Below the pieces are notes generated by a model. The model had not been told where the DNA came from. It made no database searches and worked only from the letters and a program-made list of their open reading frames with translations. A DNA stretch of 64,000 nucleotides from DASWUZ01 sp036401375 (GTDB taxonomy: Bacteria; Acidobacteriota; Terriglobia; Terriglobales; Acidobacteriaceae). The position numbers were made by a program, and so were the translations under genes. Of the stretch, positions 35,145-44,191 are shown piece by piece. The stretch's first letter is position 1. The number at the start of each line of letters is the position of its first letter. The stretch is from NCBI GenBank assembly GCA_036401375.1, contig DASWVB010000013.1, positions 1 through 64,000 on the forward strand. The letters run 5' to 3'.

Positions 35145-36200
35145 CTAACCCAGGTCTCCGCCTCCGCCATCGCCGAATGAGCCTCCGGAGTCGTCGCCAC
35201 CGAAGCTGTCGCCACTACTTACTTCGCTGTAGGGGACGTCTTCGGACGATGCCAGATCGCTGGTGTTCAGGTCGCTGGAGGTCAGGTCGTTGGCCCCGAG
35301 GTCGTTGGCGCCCAGGTCGTTGGCGCCCAGGTCGGCCGACCCCGAAGTGAAATCGCGTGAGGCCGGGTCATCCTGCAGCCCGAGACCGGTGTAGTCGCCA
35401 CCGGTGTAGTTGCCGTCCTTATCGTCGCTCGGCAGATCAAGAGCGCCGTACCCGGTATCGTCAAACCTGGCGGCATCGCCCTGGTGGCTGGCGGCGTCGG
35501 GGCGCTCGTCGTAGGCGGACTCCAGTTGATGGTGGTCGTGCAGCTCAGTTCCTGAGCCACTGCCGTCGTAGTAGTTGTTTACGACGTTCTCTTCGACGGG
35601 AGCGCCGCCGAAGCCTCCTCCTCCGAATGCATTGCCGCCGAAGCCACCCCCGCCATGTCCGAAGCCGTGCAGCAGCGATTCGACGCCCTCAAAGGCGAGC
35701 GCCCCGGCTGCGACGCCTGCAGCGGTGGTGGCTGCGGAGCGCAGAAAGCTGGGCGGTCCGCCGAAGCCTCCGCCGAGCATGCTGCCAGAGGGCGAGCCAC
35801 CGCCAAAGGGCGTGAAAGCGGGCGGAGGATAGCCCGCAACCTGCTGGTAGGGCGGGGCAATATATTGAGGGGATGCGGGAGCCGGACGGACCTGGGGAGG
35901 CGGTGGAGGCGGCGGATCGCTATGCCCCAGCAGAGCACCGAGGAAGCTGCTCGCCCTGGAGGGGTGCGGGGCCTGCTGCAGCTCTGAGACCTGCTGCTTC
36001 AGCTGATCGAGCTGTGCCCTTGCCTGGCCGAGCGCGATGTTCTGCACTAAAACGGTCTGCGCAAGGATGTAGAGCGAGTCGGGGTTGTTGCCGATCGACT
36101 GTTGAATCGCGGCCTCGGCTTCGGGGTCCTTCTCGGCCAAGCTGGTTCCCTTTACCCTGGCCAGCAAATCCTGCAGCATCGCGCTCTCTTGCGGAGTCAT
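35145..36200 (-). CDS. DUF2076-family protein with Gly-rich and GANDL-repeat tail
   Basis: 351 residues from ATG 36200, which has AGGAGA upstream. The N-terminus is the DUF2076 signature (MTPQESAMLQDLLARVK, DPEAEAAIQQSIG, LYILAQTVLVQNIALGQA) with a coiled coil to about residue 90. Then come a poly-Pro tract, a glycine-rich region (FGGNAFGGGGFGG) and an acidic C-terminus with GANDLGANDLGANDL and related TSSDL/NTSDL pentapeptides. DUF2076 proteins have been described as periplasmic ligand-binding sensor-like, although no signal peptide is visible here. Confidence 0.85.
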   Translation of the reverse strand: MTPQESAMLQDLLARVKGTSLAEKDPEAEAAIQQSIGNNPDSLYILAQTVLVQNIALGQARAQLDQLKQQVSELQQAPHPSRASSFLGALLGHSDPPPPPPPQVRPAPASPQYIAPPYQQVAGYPPPAFTPFGGGSPSGSMLGGGFGGPPSFLRSAATTAAGVAAGALAFEGVESLLHGFGHGGGGFGGNAFGGGGFGGAPVEENVVNNYYDGSGSGTELHDHHQLESAYDERPDAASHQGDAARFDDTGYGALDLPSDDKDGNYTGGDYTGLGLQDDPASRDFTSGSADLGANDLGANDLGANDLTSSDLNTSDLASSEDVPYSEVSSGDSFGGDDSGGSFGDGGGGDLG

Positions 36201-36454
36201 TTTCTCTCTTCTCCTAAAACTCTTCGGTGGCGCTGAACATCGATTTGGACGCCCGACCTGGGTGCTACATGTCTCCCTCTGAGACATGGGATCAGGCGAT
36301 AACGTCACCATCGGTGAAGCTGGCCCAGGGCGAGTACACCGGGGGCTCACCGCGTAAGATGCGCGCGCGGAGGTTGCGAGTCTACGAGTAGATAGATGGC
36401 ATGTTAAGGTCTTCGCACCAGTTCAGCGTGCTTGAAAGCTACGCGTTAGCAGAC

Positions 36455-37495
36455 ATGATGCATGGCAGACATGAAAAACTCGCGATCGGAGTCGATCTTG
36501 GAGGCACCAGCGTGCGCGTCGGCGCGTTCGACGGGACGTGGAAGCTGATCGACAGCCGCTCGATGGTTACGCGGGTCGAGGCAGGACCGGACGCGGTGGT
36601 CGCCGACATCGCGGATGCGATTCGCGACCTCATCAACGGCACCGGCGCCGCCGCAAACGGGACGCCAGCCCACCGCCTGACCATCGGGGTCGGCAGCCCG
36701 GGCCCTCTGAACCTGAGGTATGGAACGCTGGGGCACCTGCCTAACTTCCCCGGCTGGGATGGGTTCCCGCTGCGCCAGGCACTGGAGGATGCGCTGGGCG
36801 TCTCCATCTGCCTCGATGGCGACGCGAACGCCGCCGCACTGGCCGAGTGGAGGGCCAGTTCTGAAGCTGGAGAGGCGGTGAACTCGATGTGCATGCTGAC
36901 GTTAGGGACTGGGGTAGGAAGCGGCATCCTCCTTGACGGCAAGATCTGGCACGGGATGGTTGGAATGGGCGGGGAGGCCGGGCACATCCCTCTGGTTGCC
37001 GACGGCCCGGTCTGCGGATGCGGTGGACGCGGCTGCCTTGAGGTCTTCGCCTCGGCCACGGCGCTCTGCCGCATGGCGCGGGAGGCTGCCGCGGCGCTTC
37101 CTGCGGCCGCTCCGGGTGTGCTGTCGCTGCAGACGCTGGTCGAGTGCACTCCAGGCTTTTCGGCCCGCGAGGTCGCGGACCTCGCCGTGCAGGGCGACGC
37201 CGGTGCGATCCAGGCTTATGAACGGCTCGGCTTCTACCTGGGGTATGCGCTGGCCGGACTGGTAAACACGCTCGATCTGCCGCTCTACGTCATCGGCGGA
37301 GGCCTTGCGAGCGCTTGGGACCTCTTCGCGCCATCGATATTTCGGACAGTGCGGGAGTACAGCTATATCTACCGGCTCTCCGAGCCATCGCAGCTGCAGA
37401 GGTGTGAGCCGGACAAGACCTGCATCCGGCCTGCGCGGCTCGGCCCCGCCGCCGGACTGCTCGGCGCGGCCATGCTTCCCGGCATGCGGTCTTGA
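36455..37495 (+). CDS. ROK-family sugar kinase (glucokinase-like)
   Basis: About 347 residues. ATP-binding VDLGGTSVRVGAFDG, sugar-binding PNFPGWDGFPLRQALEDALG with DGDANAAALAEW (catalytic Asp), and the ROK zinc motif VCGCGGRGCLEVFASATAL. There is no N-terminal helix-turn-helix, so this is a kinase and not a repressor. I placed the start at ATG 36455 by comparison with the family; ATG 36401 is also open. The SASA esterase and alpha-galactosidase genes follow on the same strand, so it may phosphorylate a released hexose. Confidence 0.88.
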   Translation: MMHGRHEKLAIGVDLGGTSVRVGAFDGTWKLIDSRSMVTRVEAGPDAVVADIADAIRDLINGTGAAANGTPAHRLTIGVGSPGPLNLRYGTLGHLPNFPGWDGFPLRQALEDALGVSICLDGDANAAALAEWRASSEAGEAVNSMCMLTLGTGVGSGILLDGKIWHGMVGMGGEAGHIPLVADGPVCGCGGRGCLEVFASATALCRMAREAAAALPAAAPGVLSLQTLVECTPGFSAREVADLAVQGDAGAIQAYERLGFYLGYALAGLVNTLDLPLYVIGGGLASAWDLFAPSIFRTVREYSYIYRLSEPSQLQRCEPDKTCIRPARLGPAAGLLGAAMLPGMRS

Positions 37496-37608
37496 GAGGC
37501 GCTTGGCGCAAAATCTCTCCGCCGTATAGAGTTTGGGAGGCAGAAAATCTTTGACGCGCAGGATCAGGCAGACCTGAACCGCGAGAGGAAAAGGGAACAT
37601 TACACTTG

Positions 37609-39213
37609 ATGAAATCCAGGCCCGGACGCGCACTCCTTCTCCTGTCAGCCGCGGCTGTGTCGCAAGCCGCCGTAGCTGAAGTCAGGCTGCCTCACATCCT
37701 CAGTGACCATGCAGTGCTGCAGAGGGATGCTCCCATTCACCTCTGGGGCTGGTCTGACGCGGGCGAGACGATCACTGCTCACTTCCACGCCCAGACCCGC
37801 ACCGCACAGGCCAACAGATACGGCGAATGGACGATGTGGCTGATGCCTGAAAAGGCTGGCGGCCCCTACGACCTGACTATCCAGGGCAGTGCTCCCGCGC
37901 TCGCGGCGACGGGTGGCGCAACTGCAGCACCCGCGAGCACGCCGGCTGCGCCACTCGATGCTGCCGCGATGTCTTCGACCGGCAGCGGGGCTGCGCCTGC
38001 GGTCACGGTAGCCGACCTGCTGGTGGGGGACGTGTGGTTCGCCTCCGGGCAATCGAACATGGAGATGCCGCTCTCCGGCTTCCCCAACTCCGCTGTGCTC
38101 AAGAATGCCGACCAGGAGATTGCGAGCGCCGCGAACCAGCCGCAGATGAGGCTGCTGCTGGTGGAGCACGACAGTCCGGACGTGCCGCTCGACGACATTC
38201 ATGCAACGTGGACCCTCTGCAGCCCTGAGACTGCGGCGAAGTTTTCTGCTGTCGCATACCTGTTTGGCCGCGAGATCAGCAGCCGCGAACACGTGCCGGT
38301 CGGCTTGATCGACGCGACCTGGGGCGGCACTCCGGTCGAATCCTGGATCAGCCTGGACGGTCTCGCGGCGGATGCGTCGCTCATGCCGGCCTTCGCCGCC
38401 CGCGCCCGCTTTGCCGATGAGCAGAGCCGCATGAGCCTGATCATCGCCGAAGAGCATCGCGAGGATGCAGCGGCCAGGGCGGCCGGTCAGCCTGTGCCCA
38501 AGCATCCCTGGCACCCGGGACCGGCTTCCTGGAACCCGTCCGGGCTTTACAACGGCCTGATCGCGCCCGCGACTCCTTACACGATCAAGGGCGTGATCTG
38601 GTACCAGGGGGAGACCAACAGCGCTCCTGACCGCGCCCCCCAGTACGTTCGCCTCTTTCCTGCCATGATCGCTGACTGGCGCCAGAAGTGGCACCAGGGC
38701 GACTTCCCTTTTCTCTACGTGCAGATCTCGAGCTTCAACTCGCCGGGCGAGAACTGGGGCATCATTCGCGACGCGCAGCGCCGCACTCTCTCTATTGCGA
38801 ATACAGGAATGGCTGTCTCGCTCGATGCCGGCGAGTTCGACAACGTGCATCCGGCAGACAAGCAGACGGTGGCGGCCCGCCTTGCCCTCGCCGCCCGCAG
38901 GATGGTCTACGGGGAGGCGGTCGAGTACTCCGGCCCGCTCTTCCGCCAGGCTACGCTCGAGGACAGAGGCATCCGCGTCTGGTTCGATCACGCTGCCGGC
39001 CTGACCAGTAAAGGCGGCCCGCTGCGCGGCTTTGAGGTCGCCGGCGAAGATGCGCATTACGTAACAGCTACTGCGACGATAAGCGGCAGCTCTGTCCTCG
39101 TCTCCTCACCTGTCAAAGAACCCGTCTACGTTCGCTACGCGTGGAGCAGCTTCACGGACGCGAACCTCTACAACCAGGCCGGGCTGCCGGCGGCGACGTT
39201 TACATCGGAGTAG
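37609..39213 (+). CDS. Sialate O-acetylesterase-like (SASA/SGNH) secreted esterase
   Basis: 534 residues with a signal peptide (GRALLLLSAAAVSQAAVA). An N-terminal jelly-roll-like part (LPHILSDHAVLQRDAPIHLW) precedes an SGNH hydrolase: nucleophile Ser in DVWFASGQSNMEMPL, the NPSGLYNGLIAPATPYTIKG and VIWYQGETNS blocks, and catalytic Asp/His in FDNVHPADKQ. In this family, acetyl groups are removed from plant polysaccharides such as xylan or xyloglucan as often as from sialic acid. The insert after residue 95 is Ala/Pro-rich. AGAGGAAAAGGGAA lies before the ATG. Confidence 0.88.
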   Translation: MKSRPGRALLLLSAAAVSQAAVAEVRLPHILSDHAVLQRDAPIHLWGWSDAGETITAHFHAQTRTAQANRYGEWTMWLMPEKAGGPYDLTIQGSAPALAATGGATAAPASTPAAPLDAAAMSSTGSGAAPAVTVADLLVGDVWFASGQSNMEMPLSGFPNSAVLKNADQEIASAANQPQMRLLLVEHDSPDVPLDDIHATWTLCSPETAAKFSAVAYLFGREISSREHVPVGLIDATWGGTPVESWISLDGLAADASLMPAFAARARFADEQSRMSLIIAEEHREDAAARAAGQPVPKHPWHPGPASWNPSGLYNGLIAPATPYTIKGVIWYQGETNSAPDRAPQYVRLFPAMIADWRQKWHQGDFPFLYVQISSFNSPGENWGIIRDAQRRTLSIANTGMAVSLDAGEFDNVHPADKQTVAARLALAARRMVYGEAVEYSGPLFRQATLEDRGIRVWFDHAAGLTSKGGPLRGFEVAGEDAHYVTATATISGSSVLVSSPVKEPVYVRYAWSSFTDANLYNQAGLPAATFTSE

Positions 39214-39253
39214 CTCGGATTAGCTTGAGGCACCATTTTGGAGGACCACAGCA

Positions 39254-40456
39254 ATGACGCGTAAAACGACCCTTTGTTTCGCCCTGGCTCTACTCATCGC
39301 GCCGGTACTGAGCATTACGGCGCAGCAGCACGATCCGCCGCTCTACTCCGCTCAGCGGGACGCGCTGGCAAAGACGCCGCCGATGGGCTGGAACACCTGG
39401 AACAAGTTCGCCTGTAATGTAGACGAGCAGCTGATCCGCACCGCGGCCGACCAGATGGTCTCGACCGGGATGAAGGATGCGGGCTATACCTTCATCGTGA
39501 TTGACGACTGCTGGCACGGAGCGCGCGACGCGCATGGCGACATCCAGGCGGACCCGCAGCGCTTTCCCTCCGGCATCAAGGCGCTCAGCGACTATGTGCA
39601 CTCGAAGGGCTTGAAGTTCGGCATCTACTCCGACGCGGGTTCAAAGACCTGTGCGGGGCGGCCTGGCAGCCGCGGCCACGAGTTTCAGGACGCGCTGCAG
39701 TACGCCGCGTGGGGAGTCGATTACCTGAAGTATGACTGGTGCAGCACCACGACCCAGGACGGCCGCGCGTCGTATGACACGATGAACCAGGCGCTGCTCG
39801 CCACCGGCAGGCCGATCGTCTTCAGTATGTGCGAGTGGGGCACGGCGAAGCCATGGCTGTGGGCAGCGGGAGTCGGCAACCTCTGGCGCACGACCGGCGA
39901 CATCGCCGACAAGTGGGCGGGCAAGCACGGCTACAGCCTCGGCATGATGGACATCGTCGACCTGCAGGCCGGCATCGGGGAGTACGCCGGTCCGGGCCAC
40001 TGGAACGACCCGGACATGCTCGAGGTGGGCAATGGCGGCATGACGAACGAGGAGTACCGTACCCACTTCACGATGTGGTCGATCCTCGCCGCTCCCCTGA
40101 TCGCGGGCAACGATTTGGCAAAGATGTCTCCGGAGACGAAGTCCATTCTCACCAACAAGGAAGTGATCGCGATCGACCAGGACCCGCTCGGCATGGAGGG
40201 CCGCCGCGTCTGGAAGGATGGCGACCTCGAGGTGTGGTCACGTCAACTTGCGGGCGGGTATCGCGCGGCGGTGCTGCTGAACCGTGGCGCTGCCAGTCAT
40301 GACGTCACCCTGCGCTGGGAAGATATGGGCTATCCGGCCACGATGAACGCCAGCCTTCGCGATCTGTGGAAGGGCTCCGACCTGGGCAGCTTTCACGGCT
40401 CCTATACTGCCTCGGTGCCGTCTCATGGGGCGGTGATGGTCAAGGTCACGCCTTGA
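39254..40456 (+). CDS. GH27 alpha-galactosidase, secreted
   Basis: 400 residues with a signal peptide (LCFALALLIAPVLSITAQQ). (beta/alpha)8 barrel of family GH27: TPPMGWNTWNKFACNVDE, IVIDDCWHGARDAHGD, nucleophile Asp in GVDYLKYDWCSTT and acid/base Asp in GPGHWNDPDMLEVGNGG, then a C-terminal beta-domain. It should release terminal alpha-galactose from plant galactosides; xyloglucan side chains carry beta-galactose, so galactomannan is the more natural substrate. GGAGG precedes the ATG. It is 40 bases downstream of the esterase gene. Confidence 0.93.
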   Translation: MTRKTTLCFALALLIAPVLSITAQQHDPPLYSAQRDALAKTPPMGWNTWNKFACNVDEQLIRTAADQMVSTGMKDAGYTFIVIDDCWHGARDAHGDIQADPQRFPSGIKALSDYVHSKGLKFGIYSDAGSKTCAGRPGSRGHEFQDALQYAAWGVDYLKYDWCSTTTQDGRASYDTMNQALLATGRPIVFSMCEWGTAKPWLWAAGVGNLWRTTGDIADKWAGKHGYSLGMMDIVDLQAGIGEYAGPGHWNDPDMLEVGNGGMTNEEYRTHFTMWSILAAPLIAGNDLAKMSPETKSILTNKEVIAIDQDPLGMEGRRVWKDGDLEVWSRQLAGGYRAAVLLNRGAASHDVTLRWEDMGYPATMNASLRDLWKGSDLGSFHGSYTASVPSHGAVMVKVTP

Positions 40457-40644
40457 CGGGGCCCGGTACAGAAATGACCACGTGACGGGGCGAAGCGAGG
40501 GTCGATTGTTCGGCGATGGAACGTGTGTAGGTTGCCGGCCTTTGGTATAAACGTGTGCTCCTGGTTGGCCTGAATCCCACGCCTGTGGCGGTGCTGCCGG
40601 ATGAGCTAAACGCCACAACCCGGAGCGCGCGTCGAGCGCGAGAT

Positions 40645-41007
40645 TTATAGGGCAGGCTTGGAGGGATTGCTGCGTCGGAGTGGAATGTCCTTTGTCTCCA
40701 CTAACTCGAAACTCCCCGGCGTGGCCCGCTCCACGGCGGCCGCGACGGGGCCCGGGTTTACTTTGAGCTGGTTCCAATCGATAGTGGGCAGCACGACCAA
40801 GGCGAGCTTACGCCCGGTAAGGTTCTGCTGGTAGGAGAGGTTTTTATCGCCTGTGACCAGGACATCAAAGCCTGCTTCCTGCGCGGCATCAAGCAAATCG
40901 CCGTTCTTGAATTCTTGCCAGCCTAGCTTCGCCGCAGTGTGGACTTCATGGCCTACGAGGTGACGACGCAGCTGTACGGGGACATTGTTGTCGAAGAGTA
41001 ACTTCAA
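40645..41007 (-). CDS. DUF5615 PIN-like toxin component
   Basis: 120 residues. MKLLFDNNVPVQLRRHLVGH and FDVLVTGDKNLSYQQNL are the hallmarks of the DUF5615 (PIN-like) family, with acidic residues of the nuclease centre (DNN, TGDK). TTG start overlaps the stop of the upstream DUF433 gene by four bases (TTGA). This is the usual order of a DUF433/DUF5615 toxin-antitoxin pair; toxicity is inferred from the family. Confidence 0.85.
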   Translation of the reverse strand: MKLLFDNNVPVQLRRHLVGHEVHTAAKLGWQEFKNGDLLDAAQEAGFDVLVTGDKNLSYQQNLTGRKLALVVLPTIDWNQLKVNPGPVAAAVERATPGSFELVETKDIPLRRSNPSKPAL

Positions 41008-41222
41008 AACTTGAGGGCCGGATTGGACCTGGCCGCGTAGGCGAGCACGGTCCGAATCTGATCTTCCGGAAGCTCGAAGTTTTCAGCTATCTCCTCTACG
41101 GGGGAACCGCCCTCATAGTTTTCGACTACGGCATCGGCTGGCATTCGACTGTGTTTGAGAATAGGAACCCCGCTCACTTTTCCGGGAACGACTTCGACCT
41201 CGGAACAATCTGACCAGTCCAC
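41004..41222 (-). CDS. DUF433-family antitoxin
   Basis: 72 residues, GTG start. VPGKVSGVPILKHSRMPADA and the helix-turn-helix-like VEEIAENFELPEDQIRTVLA are DUF433 signatures: a small winged-helix protein that binds DNA and the partner toxin. Overlaps the toxin gene by four bases, which would couple their translation. Confidence 0.85.
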   Translation of the reverse strand: MDWSDCSEVEVVPGKVSGVPILKHSRMPADAVVENYEGGSPVEEIAENFELPEDQIRTVLAYAARSNPALKF

Positions 41223-41568
41223 AGCAGCGGCCTCCTATCCTCTGTTTGAACACGACTTAAGCATAGGCGCGTTCCTGGACGGAGAAAAGCGCGTTTTTCA
41301 AGGGTGGGCAGTCGCTCCCGTCATCCTGCGCCTGCTGGCCGTCACGACGACTGCGCTGAATCATCCTGACGTGCTGCGCGGCAGGGCTGAGTCTCCCCTT
41401 GGGCATTTTCTCGTTAGACGGGTTCGTTGGGCCGGAGTGGCTAGTGCTCGTAGTCTGACGTTCGGATACTCTCGGCGCTTCGTGGACGAAGTCGCGGCAT
41501 GCTAGGAGCCGGACATCACGCCCCAATCGCAGTCTTGCCATAGCTTAGCTCTGGTTATTCGAGCCGGC
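41223..41568. other. Intergenic region without a recognisable gene
   Basis: 346 bases between the toxin-antitoxin pair and menC, both on the minus strand. I see no supported gene, terminator or repeat. The antitoxin promoter should lie near 41225-41300. Confidence 0.4.
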
Positions 41569-42693
41569 TCAGGAGACGAGTTCCATTGCGCGGACCTGCT
41601 CCTTGCGGACGGTGAGCCGCTCGACGAGGTCTTCGCGCAGCTCGAAGCCGCGGCCGGGCGTCGTGGGCACGTCGATCTCTCCGGCGGAGCTGACCTCGAT
41701 GGCCGGCTCAACGATGTCGTCGGCGTAGTAGCGTCGTGAGGCCGATACATCGCCGGGCAACGAGAAGTTCTCAAGCGAAGAGAGCGCGATGTTGTGCGAG
41801 CGGCCGATGCCGCTCTCCAGCATTCCGCCGCACCAGACCGGAATGCCGCGCTCCTGCGCCGCATTGTGCACCGCTATGGCCTCGCTGAATCCGCCAACGC
41901 GTCCGAGCTTGATATTGATGATGCGGCAGGACTCCATCTCGATCGCGGCGAGAGCGTCGCGGCGGTTGCGGATCGATTCATCGAGGCAGATCGCGGTCGC
42001 CAGCCTCTTCTGCAGCATGGAGTGGTAGTAGAAATCGTCTGCCCAGAGCGGCTGCTCAATCATCAGCATGTTGAAATCATCGAACCCGACGAGGTGGTCG
42101 GCATCTGCCAGCCGGTAGGACGAGTTGGCGTCGCAGCTTAGCATGATCTCCGGCCAGCGGTTGCGCACCGGTTCAAAGAGCTCCACATCGAGACCAGGCC
42201 GGCATTTCAGCTTGATGCGCTGATAGCCCGCGGCAAGCTCCTTCTCGATCTGCTCGAGCAGCTCATGGATGGACGGCTGGATGCCGATCGACACCCCGCA
42301 TGCGATCGCCTTGCGCGTGCCCCCGAGCAGGCTCGCGAGCGAGACGCCGCGCATCTGGGACTCGAGGTCCCAGACGGCGTTCTCGAGGGCCCCCTTGGCC
42401 ATCTGGTTTCCGCGCACGTGTTTGAAGATGCGCGGACATTGTCCCCCATGCTCCACATCGGCCGCAGTGAGCGCCGGCGCTAGCTCGGTGCGCAGCACCT
42501 GCCAGGCCGTGTCGATGGTCTCTTCGCTAAAGTAGGGGCGCTCGCCAGCCGTGCATTCGCCCCAGCCCGTCAGGCCCTCAGACCTGATCTCGGCGAGCAG
42601 GATGCGGCGGTTCGTGGTTGTGCCAAAGCTGGTTTGAAAGGGACGTACGAGAGGGGCCTGAATCTCGCGGAGGATGATGGCATCTATTTTCAT
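41569..42693 (-). CDS. menC: o-Succinylbenzoate synthase-like enolase-superfamily enzyme
   Basis: 374 residues with the muconate-lactonising subgroup motifs: catalytic Lys pair region GYQRIKLKCRPG, metal ligands Asp in LSCDANSSYRLAD, Glu in MLMIEQPLWADD and Asp in ICLDESIRN, then the second Lys in IINIKLGRVGG. Close to MenC/N-succinylamino-acid racemase proteins, so either menaquinone synthesis or amino-acid racemisation is possible. No other men gene is near. It stands alone. Confidence 0.8.
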   Translation of the reverse strand: MKIDAIILREIQAPLVRPFQTSFGTTTNRRILLAEIRSEGLTGWGECTAGERPYFSEETIDTAWQVLRTELAPALTAADVEHGGQCPRIFKHVRGNQMAKGALENAVWDLESQMRGVSLASLLGGTRKAIACGVSIGIQPSIHELLEQIEKELAAGYQRIKLKCRPGLDVELFEPVRNRWPEIMLSCDANSSYRLADADHLVGFDDFNMLMIEQPLWADDFYYHSMLQKRLATAICLDESIRNRRDALAAIEMESCRIINIKLGRVGGFSEAIAVHNAAQERGIPVWCGGMLESGIGRSHNIALSSLENFSLPGDVSASRRYYADDIVEPAIEVSSAGEIDVPTTPGRGFELREDLVERLTVRKEQVRAMELVS

Positions 42694-43180
42694 AATTTGG
42701 GCTTCATCGGTGCTTTGATCTGGGGGCTATGCCGTCGTTCGAAGCTCTCTTGCTGCCGATTTGGATTTCTTTGCTATGAGTTATGGATCGTTGCTTTAAG
42801 TTATAGATCGTTCCCCTGCTCTTAACGATTCACCTGGCGACTGCGCCTGCTCATCTGCCCGCCTGTTCTCAGCGCCCGGAGCGGTTGAGGCTTATGCGGG
42901 CTCGCTCGCCCTGCGGCTTCCGCCGGACCCGAACGTCATGACAGCTTGCAGTCTCCTGCTTCCGGCACGATAACATTTCGGGGGCGCGAGGAAGACAGAA
43001 TACGAGAGAAGGGTCGCAGCTCCGAGGGTCTCGGCAGTCAGAACTCCTGTCGCGTCCATCGAGGACGGCGGTTCCCAACACTGTGCGTCTGGATATGAAT
43101 TTACCGTTGTGAATAGAGCATCGGCGAGACGAGGATACAACACGTCCCTGCGGACGACCCTGTGGATTACTGTAAAAAGT
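42694..43180. other. Gene-free region with a 20-bp-spaced direct repeat
   Basis: 487 bases without a gene I can support. AGTTATGGATCGTT (42779-42792) and AGTTATAGATCGTT (42799-42812) are direct repeats with one mismatch, 20 bp apart, located upstream of the menC start. This is like the TCTGTATAGG pair upstream of the symporter and may be an operator. Confidence 0.4.
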
Positions 43181-44191
43181 TCATGCTGTCCGCTCGGCCT
43201 GCTTGGCCTCTGCCCAGAGTTCTTCGAGCTGCGGCGCGCGCAGCTCGTCGAGGGGGACGCTCGAGGCGGCCTCCATGGCGGCAAAACGCCGGCGAAACTT
43301 GGCATTGGAGTCGCGCAGCGCCATCTCGGGATCTACCTTCAAGTGGCGCGCGAGGTTGACGACGGTGAACAGCAGGTCGCCCAGCTCCTCGGCTACCGGG
43401 CCCGGCCGGGCACTCGATGCTGTCTGACGCTCTGCGGGGGCGGCTTGCCCGGCTTCGTCATCCCGCAGGGCCTGCTGCAGTTCCTCGGCCTCCTCCTCGA
43501 TCTTGTCGAAGAGCCCCTGCCGATCCGGCCAGTCGAAGCCGGTCTTTGCCGCAGTCGATCCCAGCCTGGCCGCTTCCATCAGCGCGGGCAGCGATCGAGG
43601 AATGGACTCGAGCTGCGAGGTCTTTGGCGTGCCCTCTGCGCCTGTGTCAGAGCCCGCAACGTCGTGCGGCAGGGGCCTGTCCCGTTCGGCAGCGCGGCGC
43701 TCGGCCGCCTTGATGGCGTCCCAGTTCAGCAGAACCTGTCCGGAGTCAACGACTTGGCCCGCCAGAGTTTCAGCAGCGCGGTTACCGGCGAGACGCGAGG
43801 CCTCCTGCCCAAAGACGTGGGGGTGCCTGCGGATCAGCTTACTGTTGAGCCCTCTTACCACGCCGGTGATATCGAAGTAGCCGGGTTCTGACGCCATCTG
43901 CGCGTAGAACAGCACCTGCAGCAGCAGGTCTCCCAGCTCGTCCTGCAGGTTGGACCAGTCGCGCCGCTCGATGGCGTCGAGCACCTCGTAGCACTCCTCG
44001 AGGGTATGCCTGCGAATGCTGTCGAAGCTCTGCTCGCGGTCCCACGGACAGCCGCCAGGCCCGCGCAGACGCGCCATGATGGCGACTGCCTCTGCGAACG
44101 CCCCGGCGGGGTCTGCCGAGGGCTGGGCGGCGGGCGTCTCGAGCGCCCCCGGAGGGGCGTCAGGTTGAGGATCGTGGAGAGAGTCGGGCAT
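43181..44191 (-). CDS. mazG: Nucleoside triphosphate pyrophosphohydrolase
   Basis: 336 residues, two MazG repeats. Repeat 1: GGCPWDREQSFDSIRRHTLE, EECYEVLDAIERRDW and LQDELGDLLLQVLFYAQMA; repeat 2: KTGFDWPDRQGLFDKIEEEA, EELQQALRDDE and VAEELGDLLFTVVNLARHL. The ExxE and ExxD metal-binding sites are present in both. It hydrolyses (d)NTPs to NMPs and PPi, limiting (p)ppGpp or damaged nucleotides. A Pro/Ala-rich 30-residue leader and an Ala/Gln-rich insert are extra. AAGGAT precedes the ATG. Confidence 0.93.
   Translation of the reverse strand: MPDSLHDPQPDAPPGALETPAAQPSADPAGAFAEAVAIMARLRGPGGCPWDREQSFDSIRRHTLEECYEVLDAIERRDWSNLQDELGDLLLQVLFYAQMASEPGYFDITGVVRGLNSKLIRRHPHVFGQEASRLAGNRAAETLAGQVVDSGQVLLNWDAIKAAERRAAERDRPLPHDVAGSDTGAEGTPKTSQLESIPRSLPALMEAARLGSTAAKTGFDWPDRQGLFDKIEEEAEELQQALRDDEAGQAAPAERQTASSARPGPVAEELGDLLFTVVNLARHLKVDPEMALRDSNAKFRRRFAAMEAASSVPLDELRAPQLEELWAEAKQAERTA

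Noticed and set aside
40556..40632. tRNA-like stretch on the minus strand (GTTTAGCTCATCCGGCAG with possible acceptor GCTCC/GGAGC)
   Set aside because: The D-arm does not pair, there is no proper anticodon stem, and the T-loop lacks GTTCRANNC. TGTGGCG/CGCCACA is just a hairpin.
42892..43305. 137-codon minus-strand frame upstream of menC
   Set aside because: It overlaps the mazG 3' end in another frame and lacks motifs or a ribosome site.
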